A stretch of DNA of 18,169 nt. It comes from Tychonema litorale BBK16 (GTDB lineage Bacteria; Cyanobacteriota; Cyanobacteriia; Cyanobacteriales; Microcoleaceae). This document shows positions 6,879 through 14,922 of this stretch, piece after piece. The first letter of the stretch is position 1. Each line of letters opens with the position of its first letter. The position numbers were made by a program, and so were the translations under genes. The notes below the pieces were generated by a model. The model saw only the letters and a list, made by a program, of their open reading frames with translations, ran no database searches and had not been told where the DNA came from. The stretch lies in assembly GCF_021648855.1 (NCBI RefSeq), contig NZ_JAKJHX010000108.1, positions 1-18,169 of the forward strand, written 5' to 3'.

Positions 6879-8819
6879 ATGGTAACAGATATATTCGGCT
6901 TGATGGCATTGGTGGCTTTGGGAATTTTATTTCTCATATTTCAGGGTATAGATAAGTGTTGGCGTAGTGCTATTTTGTCCGCAGCAATTGTTTGGGGGGT
7001 GATTGTTGCCGTATCTACTGAGATTTTCAGTTTATTTAGGTTACTGACTTTTGAATGGGTGTTCGGACTGTGGTTGGTAGGAGATATTATGTTATTGATT
7101 TTTTATCTAAAATTTATTAAAAGTGTCCAGCCAATTTTTAAGAAAAATCAAGATGAGAAAGTGCCGAATTTATTAATTTGGTTGCTAGGCAGTGTATCAT
7201 CTATTTTTGCTACGATTGGTTTAATTGCGGTAATCTCACCGCCTAACAATTGGGATTCGATGACTTATCATATGAGTCGGGTTGTTCACTGGATTCAAAA
7301 TCATAGTGTTGAACATTATCCAACTTCCTATGTGCCACAATTATATCACCCGCCTTGGGCAGAATTTGCGATTATGCACTTTCAGATTATCACCGGGGGC
7401 GATCGCTTTGCGAATCTGATACAGTGGTTGAGTATGGTCGGTAGTGCGATCGCAGTTTCTTTAATAGCTCAACAACTGGGTGCTAATTTGCGGGGTCAAG
7501 TTTTTGCAGCCGTTTTTGCAGCGACTTTACCGATGGGTATCCTCCAAGCTTCTAGCACTCAAAACGACTATGCTGTATGTTTTTGGATAGTGTGTTTTGT
7601 CTCCTGCGGTTTGACAGGAATGTCAGCAGGAATCACTTTGTCTAACACTCTGAGAATTGGCGCAAGTTTAGGTCTCGCTCTCTTGACAAAAACCACAGCT
7701 TACATATTTGCACTGCCTTTTATTATCTGGTTTATCATAGTAGGAATCAAACGCTATCACCAAAAGATGCTACCACCAATTTTGATGATAGCCGCTGTAA
7801 CTCTGATCCTGAATATTGGTCATTATTGGCGAAACTATGATTTGTTTGGATATGCGATCGGAGCACCTGAAACTTTTACTAAAGAATACAAAATAGAAAT
7901 ATTTACACTCCCAACTTTTTTTTCAAATATAATTAGAAACTTAGCCATGCACACTGGTACAAGCATCTCCAAAATTAACGGTTTGATTGTGGCAGTTGTT
8001 AAATTGCTACACAAAATATTGGGTGTCCTTCCAAATGACCCGCGCATCACTTGGCCACCAGGACAAGTATATGCTCTGACAACACCTTCATTTAATGAAA
8101 ACAATGCTACCAATCCCATCCACTTTGGGCTAATAGTTGCCACTATTCTACTTGTTTGCAATCAACAAAAGTTGAAAATAGTAAAAATAGTAATAGTTTA
8201 TTTAACGGCTACAATCAGTACATTTTTACTACTTTGCCTGCTTCTAAAACTCCAGCCTTGGCACAGTCGCCATCATATGACAACTTTTGTATTATTTGCA
8301 CCGCTGTTTGGATTGACATTTTCCGAATTGTCTACTTATAAAATAGCAAATTATATTGTATCAATTCTAATTTTTATGTCCCTGCCTTGGATTTCTCATA
8401 ACAAATTTAGACCTATGATTGGAGAAGTAAACATTTTTAATACCAGCAGAAATGAGCTTTACTTTACAAGTCGCCCAAACATTGACTTTGCTTATAATCA
8501 AGCAGTGGATTTTGTAAAATCTCAAAACTGCACTAATATAGGACTATCATTTTGGAGTAAAAATGCCTGGGAGTATCCACTGTGGGTGCTTTTTCAAGAA
8601 CCGGGAAAACCCGCACCTCGCATTGAACATATCTCTACCATCGATCCTGTCGTTGGACAAAAATTAAATTCCGAACCTTACAAAAGCTTTACTCCTTGTG
8701 CGATAATTTACCAGTCTACAAAAAATGATGGTAAACAAGGAAAAGCAATAGTTGTCAAAGACCAAACTTATATACAAAATTTTTCCCTTGAACCTCTCAG
8801 CGTGTTTATCAAAAAATAG
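6879..8819 (+). CDS. GT-C (GT39-like) polytopic membrane glycosyltransferase
   Basis: A 646-aa integral membrane protein with about ten to twelve hydrophobic segments and a polar C-terminal domain (about residues 520-646). The first long extracytoplasmic loop contains NNWDSMTYHMSRVVHWIQ (from 123), in which Asp126 sits where GT-C enzymes carry the catalytic acid, followed by YHPPWAEFAIMH. This resembles the ArnT/PMT-like (GT39/GT83) group that moves sugars from polyprenyl phosphate to lipids or proteins in the outer leaflet. The gene is more A/T-rich than its neighbours, especially in its second half, and is followed after 46 bp by the GT2 gene on the same strand, so the two are likely co-transcribed. 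Donor and acceptor are unknown; the exact GT family is uncertain. Confidence 0.72.
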   Translation: MVTDIFGLMALVALGILFLIFQGIDKCWRSAILSAAIVWGVIVAVSTEIFSLFRLLTFEWVFGLWLVGDIMLLIFYLKFIKSVQPIFKKNQDEKVPNLLIWLLGSVSSIFATIGLIAVISPPNNWDSMTYHMSRVVHWIQNHSVEHYPTSYVPQLYHPPWAEFAIMHFQIITGGDRFANLIQWLSMVGSAIAVSLIAQQLGANLRGQVFAAVFAATLPMGILQASSTQNDYAVCFWIVCFVSCGLTGMSAGITLSNTLRIGASLGLALLTKTTAYIFALPFIIWFIIVGIKRYHQKMLPPILMIAAVTLILNIGHYWRNYDLFGYAIGAPETFTKEYKIEIFTLPTFFSNIIRNLAMHTGTSISKINGLIVAVVKLLHKILGVLPNDPRITWPPGQVYALTTPSFNENNATNPIHFGLIVATILLVCNQQKLKIVKIVIVYLTATISTFLLLCLLLKLQPWHSRHHMTTFVLFAPLFGLTFSELSTYKIANYIVSILIFMSLPWISHNKFRPMIGEVNIFNTSRNELYFTSRPNIDFAYNQAVDFVKSQNCTNIGLSFWSKNAWEYPLWVLFQEPGKPAPRIEHISTIDPVVGQKLNSEPYKSFTPCAIIYQSTKNDGKQGKAIVVKDQTYIQNFSLEPLSVFIKK

Positions 8820-8865
8820 AGCTTTGATTTAACAGTTAAAAACCACAACTCAAGCATCAAGTAAC

Positions 8866-9819
8866 ATGAACCGCACACCGAAATATTCCTTTGTAATTCC
8901 CATCTATAACGAAGAAGAAAATCTAACTGAACTTTACCGACGAATTAGTGCGGTGATGGATCGAATGGATGGCCCAGTAGAACTAATCTTAATCAATGAT
9001 GGCAGTCGCGATCGCACTTTGGAGATCCTCCGAGAATTGCACGCACAAGATTCACGCATTTGCTACCTTAGTTTTGCCCGCAATTTCGGCCACCAAATAG
9101 CTGTAACTGCTGGTTTAAACTTTTCTCGCGGTCAAATTGTAGTCATCATGGACGGCGATTTGCAAGACCCGCCCGAGTTGATTATAGATATGGTAGAACA
9201 GTGGCGACAGGGTTATCAAGTTGTTTACGCTCAACGCACTCAACGCCGTCAAGAAGGTTGGTTTAAGCGGTTGCCAGCTTATATGTATTATCGCATTTTG
9301 CGGAATCTTGCTGATGTTGATATTCCTATAGATACGGGAGATTTTTGTTTGATGGATAGGTGCGTGGTGGATGTGCTCAACGCCATGCCAGAACGGAATC
9401 GTTACATTCGGGGACTGCGGGCTTGGATTGGTTTTAAACAAACGGCGGTTAAGTTTGAAAGAGATCCGCGTTTTGCTGGCGATGTCAAGTATACATTCAG
9501 CAAATCTTTTGCTTTGGCGATGAACGGTTTAGTTTCTTTTTCTAAGGTGCCACTGCAACTGTCGATTTATGTGGGGTTATTTGCTGCGGTTGTATCTATT
9601 TTGATGGCTTTTTTAGTGTTGTACTGGCGTCTTTTCTCTCCTGGTTCGGCATTAACTGGCTTGACAATTATTATTATGGCGGTTTTCTTTTTGGGTGCGG
9701 TACAGTTGGTGAGTATTGGGATTTTGGGTCAGTATGTGGGGCGGATTTATGAGGAGGTGAAGGGGCGGCCACTTTATACTTTGGCAGAGGTTGTCGGTTT
9801 TGCCGATCGCCCTTCGTAA
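8866..9819 (+). CDS. GT2 polyprenyl-phosphate sugar synthase (DPM1/GtrB-like)
   Basis: A 317-aa protein. Residues 7-215 form a GT-A glycosyltransferase domain with [10 protein letters not shown] at the N-terminus, NDGSRD at 44-49 and the metal/nucleotide motif DGDLQDPPE at 96-104. Two transmembrane helices follow (about 231-253 and 264-288) and then the family's C-terminal signature [16 protein letters not shown] (289-304). The family transfers a hexose from a nucleotide sugar to undecaprenyl or dolichyl phosphate on the cytosolic side. The lipid-linked sugar is then flipped and used by GT-C enzymes. It directly follows such an enzyme gene (46-bp gap), which supports a donor-maker/user pair. 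Whether the sugar is glucose, mannose or another cannot be told from the sequence. Confidence 0.9.
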   Translation: MNRTPKYSFVIPIYNEEENLTELYRRISAVMDRMDGPVELILINDGSRDRTLEILRELHAQDSRICYLSFARNFGHQIAVTAGLNFSRGQIVVIMDGDLQDPPELIIDMVEQWRQGYQVVYAQRTQRRQEGWFKRLPAYMYYRILRNLADVDIPIDTGDFCLMDRCVVDVLNAMPERNRYIRGLRAWIGFKQTAVKFERDPRFAGDVKYTFSKSFALAMNGLVSFSKVPLQLSIYVGLFAAVVSILMAFLVLYWRLFSPGSALTGLTIIIMAVFFLGAVQLVSIGILGQYVGRIYEEVKGRPLYTLAEVVGFADRPS

Positions 9820-9826
9820 AAAAATT

Positions 9827-9934
9827 ATGTCAAACACTAGAGACTTGTTAGCAGGTGAATCTATTCAATTTAGACAAGGAGCGTTATTGCAAGTTTGTTA
9901 TACACCGGGTAAACCAGTCAACCGATCGGCGTAG
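9827..9934 (+). pseudogene. Short reading frame, possible gene remnant (35 aa)
   Basis: An ATG seven bases after the GT2 stop opens 35 codons, MSNTRDLLAGESIQFRQGAL and on to the end TPGKPVNRSA, then TAG directly followed by TGA. The composition is protein-like rather than random, but the length is too short for a known family, and a -1/+1 frame continues SEIGSGYIFK before stopping. It shares the pattern GExIQFxxxxL with the opposite-strand frame at 9884-10057. Most likely it is the decayed start of a lost gene. No Shine-Dalgarno is seen. Confidence 0.25.
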
Positions 9935-9997
9935 TGAAATCGGTTCAGGATACATTTTCAAATAACCCGATCGCCAAATAAATTGAATATTTTCGCC
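9854..9997. repeat. Imperfect inverted repeat in the spacer after the GT2 gene
   Basis: GGTGAATCTATTCAATTTA (9854-9872) and the reverse complement of 9979-9997 (GGCGAAAATATTCAATTTA) agree at 16 of 19 positions. The arms are about 106 bp apart. Each arm encodes GE(S/N)IQF in its own outward-to-inward frame, so the repeat may be an inverted gene-fragment duplication rather than a regulatory palindrome. Confidence 0.4.
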
Positions 9998-10057
9998 GAT
10001 CGCAATTGATTGATTTAGTTGTTGCCGCGTTGATGCTTCTTCCAATATCTGTGTCAT
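9884..10057 (-). pseudogene. Short reading frame, possible gene remnant (57 aa)
   Basis: An ATG at 10055-10057 on the minus strand opens 57 codons (MTQILEEASTRQQLNQSIAI, then GENIQF ... DWFTRCITNLQ) and stops at 9884-9886. It overlaps the opposite-strand frame at 9827-9934. No family is recognised and the Shine-Dalgarno is poor. It is listed because of its resemblance to that frame (GE-x-IQF). It may be debris or chance. The spacer between the flanking genes otherwise shows nothing. Confidence 0.22.
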
Positions 10058-10084
10058 CGGATGGATAAGGTTTCGTTAAAAGAA

Positions 10085-11674
10085 TTACCACGAATGAAGT
10101 GCGCGCAATTGTGGCGTTTTTTTCGATTGATGGGCTTCCATGCGGGTTAGAACATCATCCAAAATGGCGATCGCTTCGGCAATAAACGGCCCTTTGTTTA
10201 ACATCACACACTCAGCGCGTTCAGCCATTGCTGCATCGGTCATCTCTCCCCGCGAAGGTGTTCCATTTTTCACCAAACTCTCTAGGACTTGAGTTGCCCA
10301 GATAACAGGAATATGCGCCGCTTCGCAAAGCCAGAGAATTTCTTCCTGGATCTCTGTTAAACGTTGATATCCAATTTCAACGGCTAAGTCCCCTCTAGCG
10401 ATCATGACCCCAAAGGATTGTTTACCTGCTGCATAGATGATTAATTCTGGCAGATTGGCAACGGCGATCGCGGTTTCAATCTTTGCCACGATCGCTGGTC
10501 GGGACTGCCCTTTGACCAAACGCCGATCCAACTCTTGTTGAAGTAACTCAATATCAGCAGGACGTTGCACAAAAGAGTAGCCAATAATATCTGCGTGGGT
10601 AGCAACAAAATCTAGGTCGGATAAATCTTTTTCAGTCAGGGGACTGAGCGGCAAGACTGTATCTGGGAAATTTAACCCCTTTTGGGGGCGGAGTTTGACT
10701 CCTTTGGGGCTGGCATTAGTTACCTCTAGTAAAATTCCCTGTCCATGATGTACTCGGTGCTGGGTATCAACCACGCGAGTCTGAATCTTGCCATCGTCGA
10801 TATACACAGGGTTATCAACTACTAATAAATCGAGAATTTCGGGAACTGTGCAGGAAGTTTGGAAATGCTTGACATGGGATGGGATGGCATCACCTGCATC
10901 TGCTTTTCTTGCCGCTGCTTTACTAGTAATTTTAGGCTCACAACGCAACAGCAGGATGCGATCGCCTTTAAATACCCGTTTTTTATGATGGGGGGCAAGT
11001 ACCACTCCTGTACGGATTTTGAGACCAGCTAAGTCCATGATGATTTTACAAGGCGTTCCTGTTTCCTGTTGGGCCCGACGGATATGGTCGATCATGTCCT
11101 GCCAAGCTTCGATCGTATCGTGGGCGCAGTTAATTCGCATACAGTTTGCCCCGCGTTGCATAATTTCTCGCACCATCTCATAATCAGTGGCGGCTTCCGT
11201 GGGTAGCGTGACCATAATCCTGACCCGCCGCTGGGGTGGAGATTGACCAAATAGTTCTGCTGTGTGCTGTTGTAGTAATCTATCGCCCTCAAAAAAGAAC
11301 TCGATGGGTGGACGGTTGAGGTGCTGGGCAGACTCAGATCCGCAAATCACTTCCAAGGTGGCAATGACAGCATCGAGATTGGGCATCACCCGTCCTTCAA
11401 TCCGTCCTAATGAGGATAAGCCCCAAGGCATTAGTGCAGCTTGGAGGTCGCGTAGATCGTGCCGACGCAAAGCTATATACTCAGCTAAATTCAAGGCACT
11501 AGCCAGAAACTCAGGACGCTGAATGTGCGATCGCCACTGGTTAAAAGTGGCTTTTCCTTCGCTTTCAACAGTCTGGCGAAGTTCTTGCAGAGTCGATAGC
11601 AAACCCTGTGGACTGGATAGATTAACAAGTGTGCTCTCGGTCTTAGCGTTCGAGTTTGAAGTTTTAAGCTGCAT
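10085..11674 (-). CDS. Divergent pyruvate kinase-like protein with N-terminal extension, no C domain
   Basis: A 529-aa protein. Residues 1-148 form a helical, charged extension not found in ordinary pyruvate kinase. From 149 the (beta/alpha)8 core follows: RVRIMVTLP (150-157), MRINCAHD (179-186; the usual form is RiNfSHG), MDLAGLKIRTG (213-223), YIDDGKI (291-297), KGLNFPDT (332-339), AKIE (397-400, catalytic Lys398 and metal ligand Glu400), ARGDLAVEI (426-434, metal ligand Asp429) and ATQVLESL (460-467, Thr461). The main catalytic residues are therefore kept. The chain ends about 35 residues after MLNKGPFIAEAI, so the C-terminal allosteric domain of usual enzymes is missing. It starts 36 bp after the mgtA stop on the same strand, which suggests co-transcription; pyruvate kinase needs Mg2+. 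True PEP-to-pyruvate activity is likely but not certain. Confidence 0.82.
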   Translation of the reverse strand: MQLKTSNSNAKTESTLVNLSSPQGLLSTLQELRQTVESEGKATFNQWRSHIQRPEFLASALNLAEYIALRRHDLRDLQAALMPWGLSSLGRIEGRVMPNLDAVIATLEVICGSESAQHLNRPPIEFFFEGDRLLQQHTAELFGQSPPQRRVRIMVTLPTEAATDYEMVREIMQRGANCMRINCAHDTIEAWQDMIDHIRRAQQETGTPCKIIMDLAGLKIRTGVVLAPHHKKRVFKGDRILLLRCEPKITSKAAARKADAGDAIPSHVKHFQTSCTVPEILDLLVVDNPVYIDDGKIQTRVVDTQHRVHHGQGILLEVTNASPKGVKLRPQKGLNFPDTVLPLSPLTEKDLSDLDFVATHADIIGYSFVQRPADIELLQQELDRRLVKGQSRPAIVAKIETAIAVANLPELIIYAAGKQSFGVMIARGDLAVEIGYQRLTEIQEEILWLCEAAHIPVIWATQVLESLVKNGTPSRGEMTDAAMAERAECVMLNKGPFIAEAIAILDDVLTRMEAHQSKKTPQLRALHSW

Positions 11675-11710
11675 AAAAGTTTTACTTAAAGTAGTTTTGC
11701 ATTTGAATGA

Positions 11711-14395
11711 CTAAGTATATCCATACTTTTTGATAAACCAAGTTTTCATAAATTGAGTCAAGACGCAATAGCAAGTCAGGATTGCAGCTAACCAGACAAA
11801 ATAAACGGCTGGTAAGGGGACAAATCCTAAACTATGTGCGATCGGCGAAAATGGCAGATACATTCCAACCGCCATCACAGTAGCGGTAATCAACAGCATC
11901 GGTAAAGAAGCCCGACTCTGGAAAAAAGGAATCTTAGCCGTGCGAATGACATGGACAATCAGCGTTTGAGTCATCAGACTTTCCACAAACCAACCCGTTT
12001 GGAACAAAGCTTGATTATTTACAGAAGTCGCCCCAAATACAAACCACATCAAGGCATAGGTGCAATAGTCAAAAATCGAGCTAATCGGGCCGATGAACAT
12101 CATAAATCTGCGGATATTATCAATTTGCCACTTCGGCGGCTTAACCAAATCTTCTCGATCCACATGATCGAAAGGGATACCCGTTTGCGAAAAGTCGTAA
12201 AGGAGATTATTGATCAATATCTGTACTGGCTGCATCGGTAAAAATGGCAGAATCGCACTCGCACCCAAGACACTAAACATATTACCAAAGTTAGAACTCG
12301 TACCCATTCTGATGTATTTGATAATATTAGCAAAAGTCTTGCGACCTTCGATTACCCCAGACTCCAGGATTAACAAGTTTTTTTCTAACAAAATGATGTC
12401 TGCCGACTCTTTAGCAATATCGACTGCCGTATCAACAGAAATGCCCACATCTGCCTCCCGCAAAGCCGCTGCATCATTGATACCATCTCCCATGTATCCC
12501 ACCACATTGCCTGCTTTTCGTAGCACCTGAATAACTTTTGCTTTTTGGGTTGGAGAGAATTTGGCAAAGATGGTTGTGGTTGCAGCAGATGCAGCTAATT
12601 CATCATCCGATAAAGCTTCAATATCGCTACCTAATAAGACTTTTTGGACAGGTAAACCAACATCTTTGCAGATTTTACGAGTAATTACCTCATTATCCCC
12701 GGTTAAAATTTTCACCTCGACTCCATTGCGCTTGAGAGCTTTAATCGCTTGGGAAGCTGACTCTTTGGGCGGATCTAGAAACGCAATGTTGCCCAACAAA
12801 ACTAAATTACTCTCGTCAGCAATGGCATAATGCGATTGATCGGGTGGCATCACTTTGTAGGCCACCGCGATTACTCGTAACCCCTCAGAGTTGAGCTTTT
12901 GCTGTAAATCGGCAACCTTGGTATGGACTGATTCATCCATTGGCAAAACCTGGTCATTGACTTTGAGTTGGGTGCAGGCTTTTAAAACTTCTTCAACTGC
13001 ACCTTTGCAAATCAGCACATGATCTTTTCCCATTTCTTCGACGACTACAGACATCCGACGACGCACAAAATCAAACGGGATTTCATCGAATTTCTCGTAG
13101 TTTTTCTCAATATTTAAAGATTTAAGCTCTTGATCGCGATCGAGAACTGCAACATCTAGTAAATTTTTTAAGCCAGTCTGGTAAAAGCTATTGAGATAGG
13201 CATATTTTAGTACATCTAAACTCTCTTTGCCGTAGGGATCTAAGTGCCTTTGTAAGACGATTTTGTCTTGAGTTAGAGTGCCTGTTTTATCAGTACACAA
13301 AATATTCATGGAACCAAAGTCTTGAATCGCATTAATGTTTTTGACAATCACCTTTTTCTCGGACATAGTAATCGCCCCCTTCGCCAAATTTGCCGTCACA
13401 ATCACGGGCAACATTTCTGGCGCAAGTCCCACAGCAACTGATAAAGCAAATGTGAATGCTTCAACCCAATTGTGTTTAAATATCCCATTGATCAGAAACA
13501 CCAGTGGAGCCATGATCATCATAAAGCGCAACAGCAGCATAGTTACGCCATTCACACCTTTATCAAAGCTGGTTCGCGGTTTGCGTCCACTCACAGTTTT
13601 AGCCAATGATGCCAGATAAGTATGACTACCAGTTTGTGCGACAACGGCTGTTCCAGAACCACTGACTACTGATGTTCCCATGAAACAGAGATTGACTAAC
13701 TCCAGTGGATTTTTCTCCTTGTCATCGGGGAGATCAACGTGTTTTTCAGCGGGTAGAGACTCCCCGGTAAGAGTTGACTGACTGAGGAATAAATCCTTTG
13801 CAGCAATCAGCCTGACATCGGCTGGAATCATATTTCCGGCTGACAGAAAGATGATATCACCAAGCACCAACAGCTTCACCGCAATTTCTTTTCCGGCTGC
13901 GATTCCCTTCTCTTCTTTAGGTGCAGCATCTTTAGTAGAATCCTGGCGATTTACCGTTGCCGTGGCGCTGACCATTTCGCGCAATTTTTCGGCGGCTTTG
14001 CTCGACTTAAATTCTTGGGAAAAGCGCAGCAATCCACCGAAAATCACCATAATAGAAATAATCAACGCGGCTGTCGGACTCCCAGTAAATAGTGAAATTA
14101 AAGCTAAAACAATCAGTAAAAGCGAGAGGGGATTAGTTACCGTTTTCAGTAGTTGGACATACCAGGCGATCGGTTTTTCGCGGGCGATTTCATTCAGTCC
14201 AGATTTGCTTAACCTGCGCTTGGCTTCAGTCTCAGTCAGCCCGTCCAAAGAAGTGTCAAATAGGTGCAGAACTCCATCGACATCACGCTGAGAGATATCG
14301 ATCAGGGCTTTGGATGAATCTGATGAATCTCCAGACTGGTTAGAGTCCGTTTTAGGCTTTTTGGATGAATTGGGAGTCTTGTTTAATGTCTTCAT
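11711..14395 (-). CDS. mgtA: Mg2+-translocating P-type ATPase (MgtA/MgtB type, P3B)
   Basis: An 894-aa, full-length P3-type ATPase that moves Mg2+ into the cytosol at the cost of ATP. Motifs in order: TGES in the actuator domain (210-213), PEMLP in helix 4 (326-330), DKTGTLT with phosphorylated Asp369, TGDN (565-568) and GDGIND (636-641). MgtA-specific stretches are also clear: YLNSFYQTGLKNLLDVAVL (400-418), FDFVRRRMSVVV (441-452) and NNLLYDFSQTGIPFDHVD (729-746). Ten membrane helices are expected. The first 30 residues are polar and Ser/Lys-rich. The PK-like gene follows after 36 bp. The 5' region is short (about 110 bp to the next feature) and I saw no Mg2+-sensing leader or strong promoter. 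The gene has no perfect HIP1 octamer, unlike most genes to its left. Confidence 0.93.
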   Translation of the reverse strand: MKTLNKTPNSSKKPKTDSNQSGDSSDSSKALIDISQRDVDGVLHLFDTSLDGLTETEAKRRLSKSGLNEIAREKPIAWYVQLLKTVTNPLSLLLIVLALISLFTGSPTAALIISIMVIFGGLLRFSQEFKSSKAAEKLREMVSATATVNRQDSTKDAAPKEEKGIAAGKEIAVKLLVLGDIIFLSAGNMIPADVRLIAAKDLFLSQSTLTGESLPAEKHVDLPDDKEKNPLELVNLCFMGTSVVSGSGTAVVAQTGSHTYLASLAKTVSGRKPRTSFDKGVNGVTMLLLRFMMIMAPLVFLINGIFKHNWVEAFTFALSVAVGLAPEMLPVIVTANLAKGAITMSEKKVIVKNINAIQDFGSMNILCTDKTGTLTQDKIVLQRHLDPYGKESLDVLKYAYLNSFYQTGLKNLLDVAVLDRDQELKSLNIEKNYEKFDEIPFDFVRRRMSVVVEEMGKDHVLICKGAVEEVLKACTQLKVNDQVLPMDESVHTKVADLQQKLNSEGLRVIAVAYKVMPPDQSHYAIADESNLVLLGNIAFLDPPKESASQAIKALKRNGVEVKILTGDNEVITRKICKDVGLPVQKVLLGSDIEALSDDELAASAATTTIFAKFSPTQKAKVIQVLRKAGNVVGYMGDGINDAAALREADVGISVDTAVDIAKESADIILLEKNLLILESGVIEGRKTFANIIKYIRMGTSSNFGNMFSVLGASAILPFLPMQPVQILINNLLYDFSQTGIPFDHVDREDLVKPPKWQIDNIRRFMMFIGPISSIFDYCTYALMWFVFGATSVNNQALFQTGWFVESLMTQTLIVHVIRTAKIPFFQSRASLPMLLITATVMAVGMYLPFSPIAHSLGFVPLPAVYFVWLAAILTCYCVLTQFMKTWFIKKYGYT

Positions 14396-14476
14396 GAAAT
14401 ATCTTTTTATTGTTAAATCGACTTGACTTCGACGGGTTGATTTACAGTAGATTTCAAGTTAATCGGAAACGATATT

Positions 14477-14540
14477 AGGACACGGCAGTGCCGTTTCTCG
14501 ACCCCAGATTAATTGTAGGGACACGGCACTGCCGTGTCCT
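14477..14540. repeat. Palindromic repeat, copy 2 of 3
   Basis: AGGACACGGCAGTGCCGT (14477-14494) pairs perfectly with the outer 18 bases of the right arm (14523-14540). The inner stem has decayed on the left (TTCTCGAC against GTAGGGAC on the right). The loop is CCCAGATTAATT. The arms contain the nested near-palindrome ACGGCAGTGCCGT. The right arm encodes the last residues and the stop of the 75-aa minus-strand gene. Confidence 0.8.
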
Positions 14541-14736
14541 CTATGTCATTCGGGCTTCTGTCTAATTCCGGCTTCTCTGTAATTCCCGCAGCGACTTTTG
14601 CATCTAGTCTGCTAGCAATAGCTGACGAGGTTGGTTTTTGCGTTTCTTCTATCCTCGCCATTGCTAAAAAGATTGTCGTAGCAGTTTCTAAATTCTCAAA
14701 AATCTGTTTCGTAAAGTTGTCAATTGTAGTAATCAT
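14509..14736 (-). CDS. Small hypothetical protein with repeat-encoded C-terminus (75 aa)
   Basis: A soluble 75-residue protein (MITTIDNFTKQIFENLETAT at the start) with helical, Glu/Lys/Ala-rich composition and no membrane segment. The start is backed by AGAGGA (14743-14748) six bases upstream of the ATG, among the best Shine-Dalgarno sites in the window, which favours this frame over the opposite-strand one in the same place. The last nine residues, DTAVPCPYN, and the stop codon are encoded by a dispersed palindromic repeat, so the original C-terminus may have been replaced when the element arrived. No family is recognised. It lies between the sugar porter and mgtA, all on the same strand, so it may share their transcript. 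Confidence 0.55.
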   Translation of the reverse strand: MITTIDNFTKQIFENLETATTIFLAMARIEETQKPTSSAIASRLDAKVAAGITEKPELDRSPNDIEDTAVPCPYN

Positions 14737-14742
14737 AATTTG

Positions 14743-14748
14743 TCCTCT
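14743..14748 (-). promoter_or_regulatory. Ribosome-binding site of the 75-aa gene
   Basis: AGAGGA on the minus strand, six bases before the ATG at 14736. It is the deciding evidence that the minus-strand frame here, not the overlapping plus-strand frame, is translated. Confidence 0.6.
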
Positions 14749-14778
14749 AGTATGTTGAGTGTCTGGGATTTTTTTATC

Positions 14779-14849
14779 TTAAATTTTTGATGCCATTAGA
14801 CCAATAAGCACAATTAGACTTAATACTCTCCGAAGGTAATTAACTCCTT
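14779..14849 (-). pseudogene. 3' fragment of a paralogue of the 93-aa membrane protein gene
   Basis: Positions 14786-14849 match 16375-16438 at 55 of 64 bases. Read on the minus strand, the fragment gives GVNYLRRVLSLIVLIGLMAS, then KI and a stop, against GVNYFRRALGLIVLVGLIAS-KIQ in the intact gene. The similarity ends abruptly, and an in-frame TAA sits directly before the first conserved codon, so no full protein can be made. The fragment lies 70-odd bases after the sugar porter's stop codon, in the same orientation as the intact gene on the porter's other side. At least five of the nine base changes alter the residue, conservatively, which suggests a diverged paralogue rather than a very recent copy. 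Confidence 0.8.
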
Positions 14850-14922
14850 ATTTTTAAGATAAAAATTATGCAAAAACTCGCTATGTATCTTGACATTCAC
14901 TAGAATCAGTGGAAGCAGAAAA

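Noticed and set aside
14396..14476. Mg2+-sensing leader of mgtA
   Set aside because: The short 5' region shows no leader peptide, stacked hairpins or M-box-like conserved core that I could recognise.
14534..14758. Plus-strand frame of 74 codons overlapping the 75-aa minus-strand gene
   Set aside because: It begins within or at the edge of the palindromic repeat with no Shine-Dalgarno, while the minus-strand frame has AGAGGA at the right distance and the same strand as its neighbours.
14861..14922. Terminator after the sugar porter
   Set aside because: CACTAGAATCAGTG gives only a 4-5 bp stem with no T-tract on the minus strand; too weak to call.
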